64,000 nucleotides of DNA from Paracoccaceae bacterium (GTDB lineage Bacteria; Pseudomonadota; Alphaproteobacteria; Rhodobacterales; Rhodobacteraceae). The DNA lies in the NCBI GenBank assembly GCA_027489375.1, contig JAIXZW010000007.1, positions 1 through 64,000 of the forward strand, given 5' to 3'. Below are positions 53,790-62,718 of this stretch, one piece after another; positions within the stretch are counted from its first letter, which is position 1; each line of letters opens with the position of its first letter. Under the pieces are notes generated by a model. That model worked only from the letters and a program-made list of their open reading frames with translations. It was not told where the DNA came from and ran no database searches. Both the position numbers and the translations under genes were made by a program.

Positions 53790-56666
53790 TCAGCTCCGGT
53801 TTTTCAGCGCCGCCAGCACGGCAAAGGGGTTGTCCGGATCAATGGGCTTTTCGGCCCGCGGCGGACGCGCTTCGAAGGACTTGGCCCCCTGCGGCTTGCC
53901 GCCACGGTCGCCCCGATCCCCGCGCTCGTTCGGCTTGCCACCCTTGGGCTTGTTGCCCTTGTAGCCGCCACCCTTGCCCTCGCCGCCCCGCTCGCCACGG
54001 TCACGACGTTCGCCCTGCGGACGCTCGGCCCCCTCGGCAGGCTTCTCGCCCTCGGGCTTGGCCCCGCGCGGCGCACCCCGTTCGCCACCACGTTCGGGGC
54101 GCGGCCCGCGTTCGGGACGCTGGAAACGCGGCTTCGGCGCCCAGGTAAAGGTGTAGAAGGTCTCCATCTCCACCGGCGCGGCCTCGGCCCCCTCGGCGGG
54201 TTCCGGCTCGGGCGGCGGTGCAAGGACCGACACTTCCTCGGGGATCGGAGCGGTCGATTGCGGCGCGTCCGGCTTCGGCGGTTCCACCGCCTTGACCTTC
54301 ACCCGCTCGCCCTTTTCGCCCTTGTAGCCAAGGCCCGCCATCAGATCGGCAAACTGCTCCAGCGTCATGCCGGTGATCGACAGCATCTCGGGTGCCGCCT
54401 CGAATCCCGCACGGCTGTCCTTGGCCCGCAGCAGGTCGGCCAGACGCTCCAGCATGTCGATGCGGATCGCTCGGGTTCCGGCGGGGTGATAGCCCGACAG
54501 CGTGTAATGCTGCTTCGGCACCTCGGCGATGTTCGGGATCGTGACCAGACCGGGCGGCGGGCTTTCGGGGAATTCGTCCAGCCCGTTCCACAGCGACCAC
54601 AGCACCAGCCGCAGCCGCGTTGGCGCGGGCTTCAGCAGCGCCGGAAGGAACACCGTGAACTGGCCGAAGCGCACGCCATGCTTGCGCAGCGCGCCCCGCG
54701 CCTCTTGGTCAAGCTGCTTGACCTCTTCGTTCACCGCATCACGCGGCAAAACGCCCAGCGCCTCGACCAGACGGAAGGCGAAACCGCGGGCAAGCCCCGT
54801 CAGCGCCTCGTCGCGGCTCATGGCGGCCAGCGGCTCGAACAGCGCGGCGGTCTTGCGGTCGATGAAATGCTGCAAGCGGCGCTTCACCTTTTCGGCGACA
54901 TCCGGCCCCGCTTCCTCGTCGACGAAGGCTTCCACGCTCGCACGCGTGACCTCCGGCCCCTTCACCAGCTTGCCGACCGCCGTGGTCCCCCACATCAGCC
55001 CGCCCTGCTCGGTGAAATCGAGCTCGGTATCCGGCGCGTTGTAGAACCGGTCCGCCCGCAGATGGAACTCCGGCTTCAGCGCCTGGAACGCCGCCTGTTG
55101 CAGCGTCCGCGCCTCATCGGGCGACGACGAGGCGTCCTGATGGAACCGGAACCCCTCGAGACGGCCGACGAACTCGCCTTCGACCGTCACTTCACCCTTG
55201 TCATTCACCTCGGCCACGAGGGTCTCCTTCTGCTTCAACCGCCGCATCAATACGCTCGTGCGCCGGTCAACAAATCTTTGCGTCAGACGGGCGTGGAGCG
55301 CATCCGACAGGCGGTCTTCTACAGCGCGAGTCTCCTCGCGCCAATGCATTTCGTCATCAACCCACCCTTTGCGTTGCGCCACATAGGTCCAGGTGCGGAT
55401 ATAGGCCAGACGTTTCGAGATGGCGTCGATGTCACCGTCCGTCTTGTCGATCCTCGAAACCGCCTTGGCAAGCCAGTCGCTCGGCACCCGCCCCTTTTTC
55501 AGGAACTCGAACAGACGCATCAGCAGGCTTGCGTGTTCCATGGTCGAGGATGAGCGGAAATCCGGCACGCGGCACACATCCCACAGCAGCTTCACATCGG
55601 CTGGCCCCTTCATCAGGTGGCGCACCTCCGGCATTTCGGACAGCGCCTTCAGCGCCAGAACGTCATCCGCATCCCGCGCGCGGCTCAGCCATTCGTTGTT
55701 CGTCGGTGCTTCAAGCGAACGGACCAGACGCTCGACGGTTCCGAATTCCAGCCCCTCGTTGCGCCATTGCAGCTTTTTCACGGGCTGGAAGCGGTGGTTC
55801 TCGATGGCGTCGATCACCTCGTCATCCAGTTGCCGCGCCTCGCCCGTCACGCCGAAGGTGCCGTTTTCCATATGCCGCCCCGCACGGCCCGCGATCTGCG
55901 CCAGCTCCTGCGGATAAAGCCCGCGCATCCGCCGCCCGTCGAATTTTGCCGTGCTGGAGAACGCGACATGCTTGATGTCGAGGTTCAGCCCCATGCCGAT
56001 GGCATCGGTCGCCACCAGATAATCCACGTCCCCGTTCTGATAAAGCGCCACCTGCGCATTGCGCGTGCGGGGCGACAGCGCCCCCATCACCACCGCGCAA
56101 CCGCCCTTTTGCCGCCGGATCAATTCGGCGATGGCATAGACGTTCTCGACCGAAAACCCGACGATAGCACTGCGTTCGGGCATCCGGCTGATCTTCTTCG
56201 ACCCCGTATAGGTCAGCGTCGAAAACCGCTCGCGCTTCATGAAGGTGACACCCGGCACCAGCGCGGCAATCGCGGGGCGCATCGTGTCAGACCCCATGAA
56301 CAGCGTCTCGTGCAACCCCCGCGCCCGCAGCAGGCGGTCGGTAAAGACATGCCCCCGCTCGGGGTCGGCGCAAAGCTGGATCTCGTCCACCGCCACGAAA
56401 TCCGCGCCGATCTCCAAAGGCATCGCCTCGACCGTGCAGACCCAGTATTGCGTCCGCTCCGGCACGATCCGCTCTTCGCCCGTCACCAGCGCGACGACCG
56501 AAGGCCCGCGCTGTGCGACGCAGCGGTCATAGACCTCGCGCGCAAGCAGCCGCAGCGGCAGGCCGATCACCCCCGACCGGTGGCCGAGCATCCGCTCGAT
56601 CGCGTAATGCGTCTTGCCGGTATTCGTCGGCCCGAGGACCGCCGTGACCCGCGAGGTCGATGCCAT
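53790..56666 (-). CDS. SUV3-like ATP-dependent RNA helicase with RG-rich tail
   Basis: The protein has 958 residues. N-terminal helicase core: motif I GPTNTGKTHY (about 12-21), DEIQ (motif II), VATDAIGMGLNLDIKHV and QIAGRAGRHMENG (motif VI), the pattern of mitochondrial SUV3 and its alphaproteobacterial relatives. A long helical middle region follows, and a C-terminal tail (about 855-945) is rich in RG, KG and GG. It likely unwinds structured RNA in decay. The S4 and FdxA genes follow in the same direction. Confidence 0.92.
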   Translation of the reverse strand: MASTSRVTAVLGPTNTGKTHYAIERMLGHRSGVIGLPLRLLAREVYDRCVAQRGPSVVALVTGEERIVPERTQYWVCTVEAMPLEIGADFVAVDEIQLCADPERGHVFTDRLLRARGLHETLFMGSDTMRPAIAALVPGVTFMKRERFSTLTYTGSKKISRMPERSAIVGFSVENVYAIAELIRRQKGGCAVVMGALSPRTRNAQVALYQNGDVDYLVATDAIGMGLNLDIKHVAFSSTAKFDGRRMRGLYPQELAQIAGRAGRHMENGTFGVTGEARQLDDEVIDAIENHRFQPVKKLQWRNEGLEFGTVERLVRSLEAPTNNEWLSRARDADDVLALKALSEMPEVRHLMKGPADVKLLWDVCRVPDFRSSSTMEHASLLMRLFEFLKKGRVPSDWLAKAVSRIDKTDGDIDAISKRLAYIRTWTYVAQRKGWVDDEMHWREETRAVEDRLSDALHARLTQRFVDRRTSVLMRRLKQKETLVAEVNDKGEVTVEGEFVGRLEGFRFHQDASSSPDEARTLQQAAFQALKPEFHLRADRFYNAPDTELDFTEQGGLMWGTTAVGKLVKGPEVTRASVEAFVDEEAGPDVAEKVKRRLQHFIDRKTAALFEPLAAMSRDEALTGLARGFAFRLVEALGVLPRDAVNEEVKQLDQEARGALRKHGVRFGQFTVFLPALLKPAPTRLRLVLWSLWNGLDEFPESPPPGLVTIPNIAEVPKQHYTLSGYHPAGTRAIRIDMLERLADLLRAKDSRAGFEAAPEMLSITGMTLEQFADLMAGLGYKGEKGERVKVKAVEPPKPDAPQSTAPIPEEVSVLAPPPEPEPAEGAEAAPVEMETFYTFTWAPKPRFQRPERGPRPERGGERGAPRGAKPEGEKPAEGAERPQGERRDRGERGGEGKGGGYKGNKPKGGKPNERGDRGDRGGKPQGAKSFEARPPRAEKPIDPDNPFAVLAALKNRS

Positions 56667-56675
56667 GTCTTTTCC

Positions 56676-57236
56676 TCAGAGGTCCTGCCCGGCGGCATCG
56701 GCCTCAAGCCGCTGCACCGCGTCGATTACCCCTTGCAGATGGGGATGTATAGCCAAGGCCGCCTTGTAGACCTCAAGCGCCTTTTCGGGCTGGTCGAGTT
56801 CCTCGAAAATCATGCCCAAGCCCGAAAGCGCGCCGAAATGACGCGGGTTCAGCGTCAGCACCTTGGCAATGTCGCGCACGGCGGGGCCAAGCTCGCCCGT
56901 CTGGTAATAGGCCGTGGCCCGCGCGTTCCAGCCTTCGGCGAAATCCGGCGCATGGTCGGTCAGCGCGGTCAGATGCTCGATCGCGGCATCAAGATCGCCC
57001 TCCGCCATCGCCTTGCGTCCGCGTTCCAGCAAAAGGTCCATCGCGGGCGACCCGCTTTTCGACCATTCCGTCCAGATTTCCTGTTCGATCCGCTGCGACG
57101 AGGCCGCGTCCGAGGATTTCAACTCGTCGAACAGCGTGTCGAGCGTCGCACCTTCGGCAAAGACAGCACCGGCAAGCGCGAAAAGCGCGCTCGCTGCCGC
57201 AAGGATAAGATTGTGAAATGTGCCGCGCGGTTTCAT
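56676..57236 (-). CDS. TPR-repeat periplasmic protein
   Basis: This 186-residue protein has a signal peptide (1-27, ILAAASALFALAGAVFAEG) and about three tetratricopeptide repeats between residues 75 and 175 (AAIEHLTALTDHAPDFAEGWNARATAYYQTGELGPAVRDIAKVLTLNP, ALSGLGMIFEELDQPEKALEVYKAALAIHP). It is likely a protein-interaction scaffold. It lies nine bases upstream of the helicase gene, so the two may share a message. Confidence 0.85.
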   Translation of the reverse strand: MKPRGTFHNLILAAASALFALAGAVFAEGATLDTLFDELKSSDAASSQRIEQEIWTEWSKSGSPAMDLLLERGRKAMAEGDLDAAIEHLTALTDHAPDFAEGWNARATAYYQTGELGPAVRDIAKVLTLNPRHFGALSGLGMIFEELDQPEKALEVYKAALAIHPHLQGVIDAVQRLEADAAGQDL

Positions 57237-57314
57237 AACCTCATAGGTAACGCAACCGTGCCGAAACGCCAGACGTTCTGCGGTCACGACACAGCGATAA
57301 GAAGGACCGCAGAC

Positions 57315-57602
57315 ATGAGCCAGGTGATCGACGCCGCCGTAACCGCCCTTGCCGCCAAACTGTCCGGCCCGCTCGACGGTGTGGCCAAATTCGTGATCGA
57401 AGGCGAAGGCTCCATCCTCATCGACGGCGATACCGTCCGCGCGGGCGACGACCCCGCCGATGTCACACTCACCGCCTCGACCGACACCTTCCGCGCCATA
57501 TTGGAAGGCCGCCTCAACCCCACCACTGCCTTCATGACCGGAAAACTCGCGGTCGATGGCAGCATGGGCCTTGCGATGAAACTCGGCTCGGTGCTCGGAT
57601 GA
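57315..57602 (+). CDS. SCP2 sterol-binding-domain protein
   Basis: This 95-residue protein consists of one SCP2 domain: GVAKFVIEGEGSILIDGDTV, DVTLTASTDTFRAILEGRLNPTTAFMTGKLAVDGSMGLAMKL. The fold binds hydrophobic ligands such as fatty acyl chains. The last four bases overlap the start of the lysophospholipase gene (ATGA), suggesting paired roles in lipid handling. AAGGA precedes the ATG. Confidence 0.9.
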   Translation: MSQVIDAAVTALAAKLSGPLDGVAKFVIEGEGSILIDGDTVRAGDDPADVTLTASTDTFRAILEGRLNPTTAFMTGKLAVDGSMGLAMKLGSVLG

Positions 57603-58558
57603 CCGCACGCGCCAAGCCCGCTGCCCCCTTTCCCGAAGCCCCCTTCCACGCCGATGTGGCCGAGGGGCCAAAGGCCGGACACGCCGTCTGGACGCGCGCG
57701 GGCAGCGCCACCATCCGCATCGGCCTCTGGCCCGAAGGGGAAAAGGGCACCGTCCTCATCCTCCCCGGCCGCTCAGAATATATCGAGAAATACGGTCGCG
57801 CCGCCGAAGACCTGCGCCGCCGCGGCTATGCCAGCCTCGCCATCGACTTCCGGGGGCAGGGCCTCTCGGAACGCCCCCCCGCCGACCGCATGATCGGCCA
57901 TGTCGGCCATTTCGACGAATACCAGCAGGACTGGGACGCGGCCTTGCAGGTGGCCGAGGCGATGGACCTGCCCCGCCCCTTTTACATGCTCGCCCATTCG
58001 ATGGGCGGCTGCATCGGCCTGCGGTCCCTGATCCGCGGCACGAAGGTCAAGGCCGCGGCCTTCACAGCGCCCATGTGGGGCATCATCCTCGCCCCGTGGA
58101 TGCGCCCCATCGCGCATATGGTGACAAGCCTCGCCGGCCCCTTCGGCCAGGCCCACCGCTACGCGCCGATGACCAACCGCTTCTCCTATGTCCTCACCGC
58201 GCCAAGGGCGGGCAACATCCTGACGACCGATCCCGGGATGTGGGACTACATGCACCGCCAGCTTGTCGCCCACCCCGACCTCGCGCTCGGCGGTCCCAGC
58301 CTTGGCTGGGTCAACGCGGCCCTGCGCGAATGTGCGGCGCTCTCGAACCTGCCCGCCCCCGACACGCCCTGCCTCACCGCACTCGGCACCGCCGAGCGGG
58401 TGGTGGACGTGGCCCCGATCCATCTGCGCATGGCGGGGTGGAAGACGGGACGGCTCGACCTTTACGAAGGGGCCGAGCACGAGGTGATGATGGAAACCCC
58501 CGCCCACCGCACCCGTTTCTTCGACAGCGCTACGGCGCTGTTCGACCAGCACCGCTAA
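57599..58558 (+). CDS. Alpha/beta hydrolase, lysophospholipase (PldB-like)
   Basis: This 319-residue serine hydrolase has oxyanion region VLILPGRSEYIEKYG, nucleophile elbow AHSMGG, and the catalytic histidine in GAEHEVMMETP. It most resembles monoacylglycerol lipase/lysophospholipase L2, cleaving lysophospholipids or monoglycerides. It is coupled to the SCP2 gene and ends just before a pair of perfect palindromes. Confidence 0.88.
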   Translation: MTARAKPAAPFPEAPFHADVAEGPKAGHAVWTRAGSATIRIGLWPEGEKGTVLILPGRSEYIEKYGRAAEDLRRRGYASLAIDFRGQGLSERPPADRMIGHVGHFDEYQQDWDAALQVAEAMDLPRPFYMLAHSMGGCIGLRSLIRGTKVKAAAFTAPMWGIILAPWMRPIAHMVTSLAGPFGQAHRYAPMTNRFSYVLTAPRAGNILTTDPGMWDYMHRQLVAHPDLALGGPSLGWVNAALRECAALSNLPAPDTPCLTALGTAERVVDVAPIHLRMAGWKTGRLDLYEGAEHEVMMETPAHRTRFFDSATALFDQHR

Positions 58559-58560
58559 GG

Positions 58561-58604
58561 CAAATTCCTTCGAAGGAATTTGCAAAAATCTTCGAAGATT
58601 TTTG
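58561..58604. repeat. Two abutting 22-bp perfect palindromes
   Basis: The first has arms CAAATTCC/GGAATTTG and the second CAAAAATC/GATTTTTG. Both are centred on TTCGAA and follow each other without a gap (58561-58582, 58583-58604). They sit between the lysophospholipase and Anbu genes, which converge. The T-rich arm of the second could serve termination. Confidence 0.88.
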
Positions 58605-58618
58605 CGCCGCGAACAGCG

Positions 58619-59344
58619 TCAGACGTCGATCTGCGCGAACCCGTCCCGCAGCGCCTTGGACCAGGCTTCCGACATGGCGCGGAACTGCGCATCCCCCGCC
58701 TCGATCCGCCGCTTCTGCGTCACCCGCAGCGCGTCCCGCTCGATCACCGCAAGGTCAAGCGGCATCCCTACCGACAGGTTCGACCGCAGCGTCGAATCCA
58801 TCGACAGAAGCACCGCCTTCACTGCATCCGAGAGGCTCGTCGTCGGCTTCACCACACGGTCGAGGATCGGCTTGCCGTATTTATGCTCGCCGATCTGCAG
58901 GAAGGGCGTGTCCTCGGTCGCTTCGATGAAATTCCCCTCGGGATAGATCAGGAACAGCCGCATCGCGCCGCCCTTCCGCTGCCCCGCCACGATCATCGAC
59001 GCCGAAGCCCCCTGATTCATCGCGTTCAGCTTCTCGTCCACCTCGGCCCGCACCTGCGCCAAAGTGCTGCCCACCATCTCGGCCACCTTCAGCAGGGTCG
59101 GCGCTTTCAGGATCGACGTCTCCGGCGTGCTTTCGGGGTCTTCCATCGCCTCGCGCAGCCGCGCCATCGTCGTCTGCGTCACCGACAGGCTTCCCGCCGT
59201 CATGATGGCGATCACCCGTTCCCCCGGTTCTTCAAAGGTGAACATCTTGCGATAGGTCGAAATGTTGTCGAGTCCGGCATTGGTGCGCGTGTCCGACAGC
59301 AGCACCATCCCGTCCCTGAGCAACAGGCCCACGCAATAGGTCAT
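58619..59344 (-). CDS. Anbu proteasome-like protease
   Basis: This 241-residue Ntn-hydrolase (ancestral beta subunit) begins MTYCVGLLL, so methionine removal exposes the catalytic threonine. Asp17 and Lys32 (mature numbering; SDTRTNAG and STYRKM) complete the active site. Later family blocks are IMTAGSLSVTQ and NQGASASMIVAGQ. Relatives assemble into open helical or ring oligomers; the substrate is unknown. It is last in a four-gene run with the ATP-grasp, alpha-E and transglutaminase-like genes. Confidence 0.93.
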   Translation of the reverse strand: MTYCVGLLLRDGMVLLSDTRTNAGLDNISTYRKMFTFEEPGERVIAIMTAGSLSVTQTTMARLREAMEDPESTPETSILKAPTLLKVAEMVGSTLAQVRAEVDEKLNAMNQGASASMIVAGQRKGGAMRLFLIYPEGNFIEATEDTPFLQIGEHKYGKPILDRVVKPTTSLSDAVKAVLLSMDSTLRSNLSVGMPLDLAVIERDALRVTQKRRIEAGDAQFRAMSEAWSKALRDGFAQIDV

Positions 59345-59378
59345 CTTCCGGTCTCCTTCCCCCGCACAGCGACCGACC

Positions 59379-60185
59379 CTATTGCTGCACCTGCCGGACC
59401 GCAACGGCCACATCCAAACTTTCCGCAGCCCCGCCCCGCGCCATGCCACGGATGGGCGCTGCATCCACCGCATCGAACCCCGACCCCAGCCGGATATAGC
59501 GGTCATCGGGGCAGCAGCGGTTCGACGCATCGAAACCGATCCAGCCCAAACCCGCGACGAAGATCTCGGCCCAGGCATGGGCCGCTTCCGGCGCCCCGTC
59601 CCCGCTTGCGAAAAGATAGCCCGAGACATAGCGCGCAGGCAGGCCCAGATGCCGCGCCACCGCGATCAGCGCCTGCGAATGGTCCTGACAGACCCCCTGC
59701 CCCTGCGCCAGCGCCTCGGCCGCCGTGGTCCGCGCATGGGTCGCCCCCGGCACATAGGCAATCGCATCCGACACCAGCGCCGAAAGCTTGTGCGCCTGCG
59801 CCAATTGCCCCGCCTCGCCCCGCGCCTGTTCGGCAAGCTCGGCCAGCGCCGCATCCGCCTGCGTGGCCAGCGTGTCGCACAGGTAAACCTCCGCCGGCAC
59901 CCCCTCGCGATGGCCGCGCAGCACACCGGCAAGGTCGACCGTCTCGACCGTCCCGCGCACATGCACCGAAATCTCGGTCACAGGCCCGCGCACGGTCCAG
60001 CCCTGCACACGGTCTCCCGCACCATCGCGGAAAGCCCCGCCCGCCAGACCATCGCTCACCGTCACCGCCCAGTCGCGCACCTTCTGCCCGTCAAAGACCG
60101 AAGGCACCAGCCGGTGGCTCTGCACCACGCCGCGCACGGGGCGGTCGTAGCGATATGTCGTCACATGGTCGACCGACAGCAGCAT
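59379..60185 (-). CDS. Transglutaminase-like cysteine protease/amidase of the Anbu cluster
   Basis: This 268-residue protein has an N-terminal beta region (LLSVDHVTTYRYDRPVRGVVQSHRLVPS) and a transglutaminase core with Cys in GQGVCQDHSQALIA, His in APEAAHAWAEIFV and Asp in GWIGFDASN. Members may hydrolyse or form isopeptide bonds. Its ATG shares one base with the stop of the alpha-E gene. Confidence 0.93.
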   Translation of the reverse strand: MLLSVDHVTTYRYDRPVRGVVQSHRLVPSVFDGQKVRDWAVTVSDGLAGGAFRDGAGDRVQGWTVRGPVTEISVHVRGTVETVDLAGVLRGHREGVPAEVYLCDTLATQADAALAELAEQARGEAGQLAQAHKLSALVSDAIAYVPGATHARTTAAEALAQGQGVCQDHSQALIAVARHLGLPARYVSGYLFASGDGAPEAAHAWAEIFVAGLGWIGFDASNRCCPDDRYIRLGSGFDAVDAAPIRGMARGGAAESLDVAVAVRQVQQ

Positions 60186-61135
60186 CAGCCCATATCCCCG
60201 CTCAGGTAACTGTCATGGATCACCGCCCCCAACCCCGCCGCCTGCCGGATGAAACGGGTCAGGAACTCGTGCAGCCCCTCGTCGAAGATGTCCTCCACCT
60301 TCGTCTCGGCCAGCCCGTCCCGCATCAGTCGCGCCTGCGCCTGCGCCTCGGTGGTGGCCCCGTATCCCTTTGCCAGACGGTCCAGATGCCCCGCCAACCC
60401 CTCGGCACAGGTGATGAGCGAGCGCGGGCATTGCGGATTGAGGATCAGGAAATGCGCGATCTTCGCCGCCGTCACCTCGCCGCCATAGGCCCAATGGAAC
60501 GCCCGATGCGCCGACATGGCACGCAAAAGCGTGGTCCATTGATAGTTGTCCAGACCAGACCCCACGAAATCGACCCGTGGCAGCAGGACGTAATACTTCA
60601 CATCCATCAGACGCGCCGTATTGTCCGCCCGCTCCAAGGCATAACCAAGGTTCAGGAAATCCCACCCGTCATTGCGCAAGAGCGTGGCGTCGATCGCGCC
60701 CCGCACCATCGCGGCATGGCGCATGGTCCATTCCGTCAGACGGCTCAACTCCAGCTCGCTTCGCGGCATGCGCTCCAGCTGCCGCAACTCCTGAAACGCA
60801 CTGTTCAGCGCATCCCAGACCTGCGCCGTCAGCGCCGTCCGCACGATCCGCCCGTTCTCGCGCGCCGCCGTGATGCAGGACGCCACGGATGAGGGGTTGT
60901 CGCGGTCGAAGAACAGGAAGCTTTCGATGTTGCGCTGCACGGGGTCGCCATATTTCTTGGCGAAAGCATCGGCATTGCCCCCCGCCTGCAACAGGCTGTC
61001 CCATTCGTTGCGATAGCCCGCCGCACTGGGCAAAAGCGCGATCCGCGCCCCCACCTCGAGCAGGCGCGCCGCGGTTTCCGCCCGCTCCATATAGCGGCCG
61101 ATCCAGTAAAGATTGTCTGCGGTCCGGCTTAACAT
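60185..61135 (-). CDS. Alpha-E domain protein
   Basis: This 316-residue all-helical protein begins MLSRTADNLYWIGRYMERAETAARLLEV, the hallmark of the alpha-E family, and has a second helical half starting YALERADNTARLMDVKYYVLLP. No enzymatic motif is seen. It always occurs with the circularly permuted ATP-grasp and transglutaminase-like proteins and is thought to be a partner of the ligase. Confidence 0.93.
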   Translation of the reverse strand: MLSRTADNLYWIGRYMERAETAARLLEVGARIALLPSAAGYRNEWDSLLQAGGNADAFAKKYGDPVQRNIESFLFFDRDNPSSVASCITAARENGRIVRTALTAQVWDALNSAFQELRQLERMPRSELELSRLTEWTMRHAAMVRGAIDATLLRNDGWDFLNLGYALERADNTARLMDVKYYVLLPRVDFVGSGLDNYQWTTLLRAMSAHRAFHWAYGGEVTAAKIAHFLILNPQCPRSLITCAEGLAGHLDRLAKGYGATTEAQAQARLMRDGLAETKVEDIFDEGLHEFLTRFIRQAAGLGAVIHDSYLSGDMG

Positions 61136-61139
61136 CCCA

Positions 61140-62567
61140 TCACTCCGCCAGCACCCAGGTGTCCTTGACGCCCCCGCCCTGCGACGAGTTCACGACCAAA
61201 GACCCCTCCTTCAACGCCACCCGCGTCAGCCCCCCCGGCACAAGCTCGATCCGTTCCCCCACCAGACAATAGGGCCGCAGGTCCACATGGCGCGGCGCCA
61301 CCCCTTCGGCGACAAAGGTCGGCGTGGTCGAAAGCGCCAGCGTCGGCTGGGCGATATAGCCCGCAGGGTCCGCCATGATCCGCGCACGGAAGCTTTCCAC
61401 CTGCTCCTTGGTGGATTTCGGCCCGACCAGCATCCCGTAGCCGCCCGAACCATGCACCTCCTTGACCACCAACTCGCCAAGGTTCGCCAGCACGTATTTC
61501 AGATCATCCGCCTTGCCGCATTGCCATGTCGGCACGTTGTTCAGAAGCGGCTCCTCGCCCAGATAGAAGCGGATCATCTCGGGCACGAAGGTGTAAACCG
61601 CCTTGTCATCCGCCACGCCCGCACCGGGGGCCGAACAGATCGACACCCCGCCCGAGCGGTAGACATCCATCAACCCCGGCACACCAAGCATCGAATCGGG
61701 CCTGAAACACAAGGGGTCGATGAAGGCATCGTCGATCCGGCGGTAAACCACATCCACACGGCGCGGCCCCTCGGTGGTGCGCATGTACAGGAATTCGCCC
61801 TGCACGAACAAATCCTGCCCCTCCACCAGCTCGATCCCCATCAGATCGGCAAGGAAGGAATGCTCATAGTAAGCGCTGTTGAAATGCCCCGGCGTCAGCA
61901 GCACGACGACCGGCTCGCCCTCGCATTTCTCCGGCGCGACACTCGCCAGCGTCCGGCGCAACAGTTCGGGATAGCGGTCCACGGGTTCGATCCGGTTCTC
62001 GCGGAACAGGTCGGGGAACATCCGCATCATGATCTCGCGGTTTTCCAGCATGTAGGATACGCCGCTCGGCGTGCGGCAATTGTCCTCCAGCACGAAGAAT
62101 TCGTCCGGCCCCGTGCGGACGAGGTCCACGCCCACGATATGGCTGTAAACCCCCTTCGGCGGCTTGATCCCCGCCACCGCCTTTTCATAGGCCTCGTTCT
62201 GATAGACCAGCTTCGACGGAATCCGCCCCGCCCGCACGATCTCGCCCCGCCCGTAGATATCGACAAGGAACGCATTGAGCGCCCGCGCCCGCTGCTTGAT
62301 CCCCTTTTCCAGCCGCGCCCATTCCGCGCCGGTAAAGACGCGCGGGAACATGTCAAAGGGGATCAGCCGGTCGGGATCGCCGCCCTCGCCATAGACGGCA
62401 AAGGTAATCCCGATCCGCCGGAACAGCGCCTCCGCCTCCGCCTGCTTGAGCGAGCGCAGCTCCGCAGGCATCGCCCGCATCCAGTCCTCAAGCCGCGCAT
62501 AGGGCGCCCGCACCCCGCCCGCCTGATACATCTCGTTGAAGTAATCCGTCACCCGCTGCCCCCGCAC
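61140..62567 (-). CDS. Circularly permuted type 2 ATP-grasp protein
   Basis: The protein has 475 residues. Blocks include VTDYFNEMYQAGGVR, GRIPSKLVYQNEAYEKAV, HIVGVDLVRTGPDEFFVLEDNCRTPSGVSYMLENR, VVYRRIDDAFIDPLCFRPDS and LVVKEVHGSGGYGMLVGP, the order-swapped ATP-grasp arrangement. It is predicted to ligate a carboxylate to an amine using ATP. The first codon is taken as GTG 62567; GTG 62552 (VTDYFNEM) with GGGGG six bases upstream is nearly as likely. It is the first gene of the Anbu run. Confidence 0.92.
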   Translation of the reverse strand: MRGQRVTDYFNEMYQAGGVRAPYARLEDWMRAMPAELRSLKQAEAEALFRRIGITFAVYGEGGDPDRLIPFDMFPRVFTGAEWARLEKGIKQRARALNAFLVDIYGRGEIVRAGRIPSKLVYQNEAYEKAVAGIKPPKGVYSHIVGVDLVRTGPDEFFVLEDNCRTPSGVSYMLENREIMMRMFPDLFRENRIEPVDRYPELLRRTLASVAPEKCEGEPVVVLLTPGHFNSAYYEHSFLADLMGIELVEGQDLFVQGEFLYMRTTEGPRRVDVVYRRIDDAFIDPLCFRPDSMLGVPGLMDVYRSGGVSICSAPGAGVADDKAVYTFVPEMIRFYLGEEPLLNNVPTWQCGKADDLKYVLANLGELVVKEVHGSGGYGMLVGPKSTKEQVESFRARIMADPAGYIAQPTLALSTTPTFVAEGVAPRHVDLRPYCLVGERIELVPGGLTRVALKEGSLVVNSSQGGGVKDTWVLAE

Positions 62568-62718
62568 CCGTCGTTACCCCGATCTAATCAGCCGGATTCG
62601 GCGGGGGAAAGCGAAAGCGGACCCCGCAATGGGTAGGACAAAGGCAAACGCCTGTTTTTTGGGCAGCGCCGCAGACCAAAGCACGCCTGAGGCGAAACCC
62701 GCCCCTCTGCCGCGCGCC

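Noticed and set aside
53790..54200. Frameshift or decay in the helicase C-terminus
   Set aside because: The biased RG/KG/PE sequence is a continuous in-frame tail of a kind common in RNA helicases, not a sign of a pseudogene.
58561..58604. Insertion-sequence terminal repeats
   Set aside because: The palindromes are perfect and abutting, with no transposase or target duplication nearby.
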